Below are positions 4,677 to 6,820 of a stretch of DNA of 6,820 nt, piece after piece; position 1 is the first letter of the stretch, and every line of letters starts with the position of its first letter. Source of the stretch: HK-STAS-PATE-36 sp964610345 (GTDB lineage: Bacteria; Patescibacteriota; Saccharimonadia; Saccharimonadales; JAGQNJ01); contig CAZSVQ010000037.1 in the NCBI GenBank assembly GCA_964610345.1, positions 1-6,820 of the forward strand. The letters run 5' to 3'. The translations under genes were made by a program, and so were the position numbers. Under the pieces are notes generated by a model, which ran no database searches, was not told the DNA's origin, and saw only the letters and a program-made list of their open reading frames with translations.

Positions 4677-5891
4677 ATGTCATACACAAACAAACGCTCT
4701 TTTAGTGAGCGAAAAAATAACACACGGTTTCGCAATAATAAGCCAAACTTTAGGCCAAAAAGAGGCGGAAGAAAAAAACAATACATTAACCCTACCCTGT
4801 TTATAAATAAAAACACAAAAGTAGTAGCAGAAATGCCGGTTCCTCAAGTAGAGCACCAATTTACTGACTTTGGATTTTCTAAAAACCTAGAACACAACGT
4901 GACGATCGCTGATTTGGTTACACCTAGCCCTATTCAAGATCAAACAATCCCGTTGGTTTTAAAAGGCTCAGATGTAATTGGTCTGGCAAACACCGGAACC
5001 GGTAAAACGGCAGCTTTCTTGTTGCCAATTTTAGAAAAGCTCCAAAAAAACCGCAAATATAATTCAGTGCTTGTAATGGCACCAACCCGTGAGCTGGCTC
5101 AACAGATTGACGCTGAATTTAGGAAATTTTCATTTGGTATGCGGTTATATACAGCCGTTTGCGTTGGTGGCGTTAATATCAATGGGCAAATTAGGCAGCT
5201 AAGACGCGGGCCACATGTAATAATTGGCACGCCGGGTCGGTTAAAAGATTTGCTCAACCGTAATATTTTACAAACAAACTCAATCGATACTCTAGTGCTT
5301 GATGAGGCAGACAGGATGTTAGATATGGGTTTTGTGCATGATATACGTGAAATCATTGGCCACTTGCCAGAAAATCGCCAAACTCTATGCTTTAGCGCAA
5401 CAATGAACTCGGCGGTTCAATCAATTACCCACGATTTCATGAAAAACCCAGTAACCGTATCTGTTAAAGTCACCGAAACTAACGACCACATCTACCAAGA
5501 TATTGTGCATTATCATGATGATGAGCATAAAAAAGTCCAGTTAATTGACATGCTTAAACAGAGTGAATTTGAAAAAGTTATAGTATTTGGAGAAACAAAG
5601 CACGGTGTTCAAAGATTGTCAGACAAATTGTTAAAAGAAGGTATTACCTCTAATGCCATTCATGGTAATAAAAATCAGGGTCAACGTAACCGGGCGTTAA
5701 GCTCATTTAAGTCTAGCGAATCAAAAGTATTGGTTGCTACTGATGTGGCAGCTCGCGGATTGGATATCCCAGACGTGACTCACGTGATTAATTTTGACCA
5801 ACCAACTAGCTACGATGACTACATTCATCGTATCGGCCGTACCGGGCGTGGCGGCAAATCTGGCATAGCGCTAACTTTTGTTAAAAAATAA
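4677..5891 (+). CDS. DEAD-box ATP-dependent RNA helicase
   Basis: This 404-residue ATPase unwinds or remodels RNA duplexes, a role linked to ribosome assembly, RNA decay or cold adaptation. All core motifs are visible: Q motif (F62, GF 66-67, PSPIQ 83-87), motif I ANTGTGKT (104-111), Ia PTRELA (136-141), Ib TPGR (185-188), II DEAD (209-212), III SAT (240-242), IV VIVFGETK (301-308), V ATDVAARGLDI (354-364) and VI HRIGRTGR (384-391). Residues 1 to about 50 are a disordered basic Arg/Lys/Asn tail likely to contact RNA. The C-terminus stops 13 residues after motif VI, so there is no accessory RNA-binding domain such as those in DeaD or DbpA. The start is supported by GAAAGG 5 bases upstream. It has its own promoter and a leader of about 100 bases. 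Its TAA directly abuts the stop of the opposing gene. The subfamily (RhlE, DeaD or CshA) is not resolved. Confidence 0.93.
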   Translation: MSYTNKRSFSERKNNTRFRNNKPNFRPKRGGRKKQYINPTLFINKNTKVVAEMPVPQVEHQFTDFGFSKNLEHNVTIADLVTPSPIQDQTIPLVLKGSDVIGLANTGTGKTAAFLLPILEKLQKNRKYNSVLVMAPTRELAQQIDAEFRKFSFGMRLYTAVCVGGVNINGQIRQLRRGPHVIIGTPGRLKDLLNRNILQTNSIDTLVLDEADRMLDMGFVHDIREIIGHLPENRQTLCFSATMNSAVQSITHDFMKNPVTVSVKVTETNDHIYQDIVHYHDDEHKKVQLIDMLKQSEFEKVIVFGETKHGVQRLSDKLLKEGITSNAIHGNKNQGQRNRALSSFKSSESKVLVATDVAARGLDIPDVTHVINFDQPTSYDDYIHRIGRTGRGGKSGIALTFVKK

Positions 5892-6820
5892 TCATACTTG
5901 AGGGTTGGCTATTATACCCTGTTTTCGTTTAATTAAAGAGTAAGTTGCCAAGCAGAATACCCCTATCACGAAGAAGATAATACCGGTTTTTGTGAATATT
6001 GAGCTAGCTTGGTTTATAAGTTCTGTAACGATGAAATTTATAGGAGAACTAAACTCAACTGAGCCCAATTGTTTGGTTGAAGTTTCTAATAGTTCACCTA
6101 GTCTTTCTGGTGCCAAATAACCCGCAATAATATACAAACTACCATAAACCATGAACGGTATGGCTAAAGTACGGAGTGCTTTATAACGAGGGCGCTTGAG
6201 TAAAATAATAATCAGTGTGCTTAGTAAAAACACCCCGGTAATTATAAAAATCGACACTTTCAATAGTTGATAATAGCTGGGTACTTCTTTAAGGGTTTGG
6301 TAATATGGTTGAGCTTGTTCGCCTTGGTTTAGAGATAAATTCTCCGCGCTCAGCGGTGCCTCATTTTGTAACTGATTAGTATCAGTGGCTAATATTTGTT
6401 GCCTGACGTTTTGTATTTCTTGCTTAACGTTTGTTCCGGGCGGAATGCAATTGATTGTGAATACATCACTACTGGTTGGCCGTAAGCGTGTCGTGCAAGC
6501 GGGTAATGTATTGGCGCGTTCTGATAAACCAACAGTAACCGCATTGGCAAAATCGGTTTTAATTTGGTTAGCGTCAACACTAAACACTGGTGTTTCTGTT
6601 GTACCATCAAGCCAGGCGTAGGTTTGGGTTACGCCAGATTCTACAAAAGTTTGGATTGTTTCTTTTTTGATTGCTTGGTCAACTGCACTAATAATTATTG
6701 GGTTAGCTGTGTCTAGCGTTACAGAATTCGAACTACTCAACTGCTTTTTAAGGCTATCGGTGGCCACGGTGTAAATGCCACTTTCAGACAAAGTTGATTT
6801 TACAAACCCTTGATTACCAA
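5892..6820 (-). CDS. Multi-pass membrane protein of unknown function, 5' end outside window
   Basis: The frame runs from TGA (5894-5892) to the window edge. A TTG at 6791 could be taken as a start (299 residues), but nine codons before it stay open (GNQGFVKST) with no ribosome site, so the gene very probably begins outside. Numbered from TTG, residues 1 to about 175 are polar, with WLDGTTETPVFSVD (60-73) and two cysteines, C99 and C115, that could form a disulfide. Membrane segments follow at about 178-198, 207-227 and 269-287, with a polar stretch (228-268) between the last two. KRPRYK after the first visible segment and KRKQ after the last put those ends inside, so the large domain should be outside, preceded by a missing N-terminal segment or signal. 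I do not recognise a named family. The recalled resemblance is to uncharacterised CPR membrane proteins. It could act in the envelope or in cell contact, but nothing here shows it. Confidence 0.7.
   Translation of the reverse strand, partial: GNQGFVKSTLSESGIYTVATDSLKKQLSSSNSVTLDTANPIIISAVDQAIKKETIQTFVESGVTQTYAWLDGTTETPVFSVDANQIKTDFANAVTVGLSERANTLPACTTRLRPTSSDVFTINCIPPGTNVKQEIQNVRQQILATDTNQLQNEAPLSAENLSLNQGEQAQPYYQTLKEVPSYYQLLKVSIFIITGVFLLSTLIIILLKRPRYKALRTLAIPFMVYGSLYIIAGYLAPERLGELLETSTKQLGSVEFSSPINFIVTELINQASSIFTKTGIIFFVIGVFCLATYSLIKRKQGIIANPQV

Noticed and set aside
4624..4806. 60-codon frame overlapping the helicase start
   Set aside because: No ribosome site of note, overlaps helicase codons in another frame, and the encoded peptide has no recognisable pattern.

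Overview
The window looks like an AT-rich, compactly packed bacterial genome, most likely Patescibacteria (CPR) and probably Saccharibacteria (TM7). This rests on small intergenic gaps, a DEAD-box helicase with a short basic N-terminal tail and almost no C-terminal tail, and a small respiratory input operon (an FAD-linked 2-hydroxyacid dehydrogenase plus a type II NADH dehydrogenase) of the kind recalled from environmental Saccharibacteria. TGA appears to act as a stop for the right-hand gene, which favours genetic code 11 over the UGA=Gly code of Gracilibacteria/SR1. The assignment is inference; no rRNA or marker gene is present.

Bases 1-815 are an accessory toxin-antitoxin patch. The first 81 bases encode the last 26 residues of a RelE/ParE-type toxin on the + strand. 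Facing it tail to tail on the - strand is a complete module: a ribbon-helix-helix antitoxin (524-742) and a RelE-type toxin (259-522), separated by one base. Its promoter lies in an array of 8-bp TGC(A/G) repeats that also forms a 34-bp interrupted palindrome, a plausible autoregulatory operator. Bases 816-1009 hold no gene.

Bases 1063-4508 form an apparent three-gene operon: a GlcD/DLD-like flavin dehydrogenase, a membrane protein of unknown function with a roughly 100-residue extracytoplasmic loop, and a type II NADH:quinone oxidoreductase whose start codon overlaps the preceding stop (TAATG). The layout suggests two electron inputs to a membrane quinone pool, with the middle protein as a possible anchor or accessory. 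A ten-N assembly gap falls in the conserved GHxGDGNxH motif of the first gene and probably adds three spurious residues. An inverted repeat sits in this operon's promoter.

Bases 4542-5891 hold a DEAD-box RNA helicase with a near-consensus promoter and a leader of about 100 nt. The leader contains two mutually exclusive 7-bp stems, one of which touches the ribosome binding site. Bases 5892-6820, on the - strand, encode a membrane protein of unknown function that runs off the right edge. Its stop codon abuts the helicase stop codon with no base between them.
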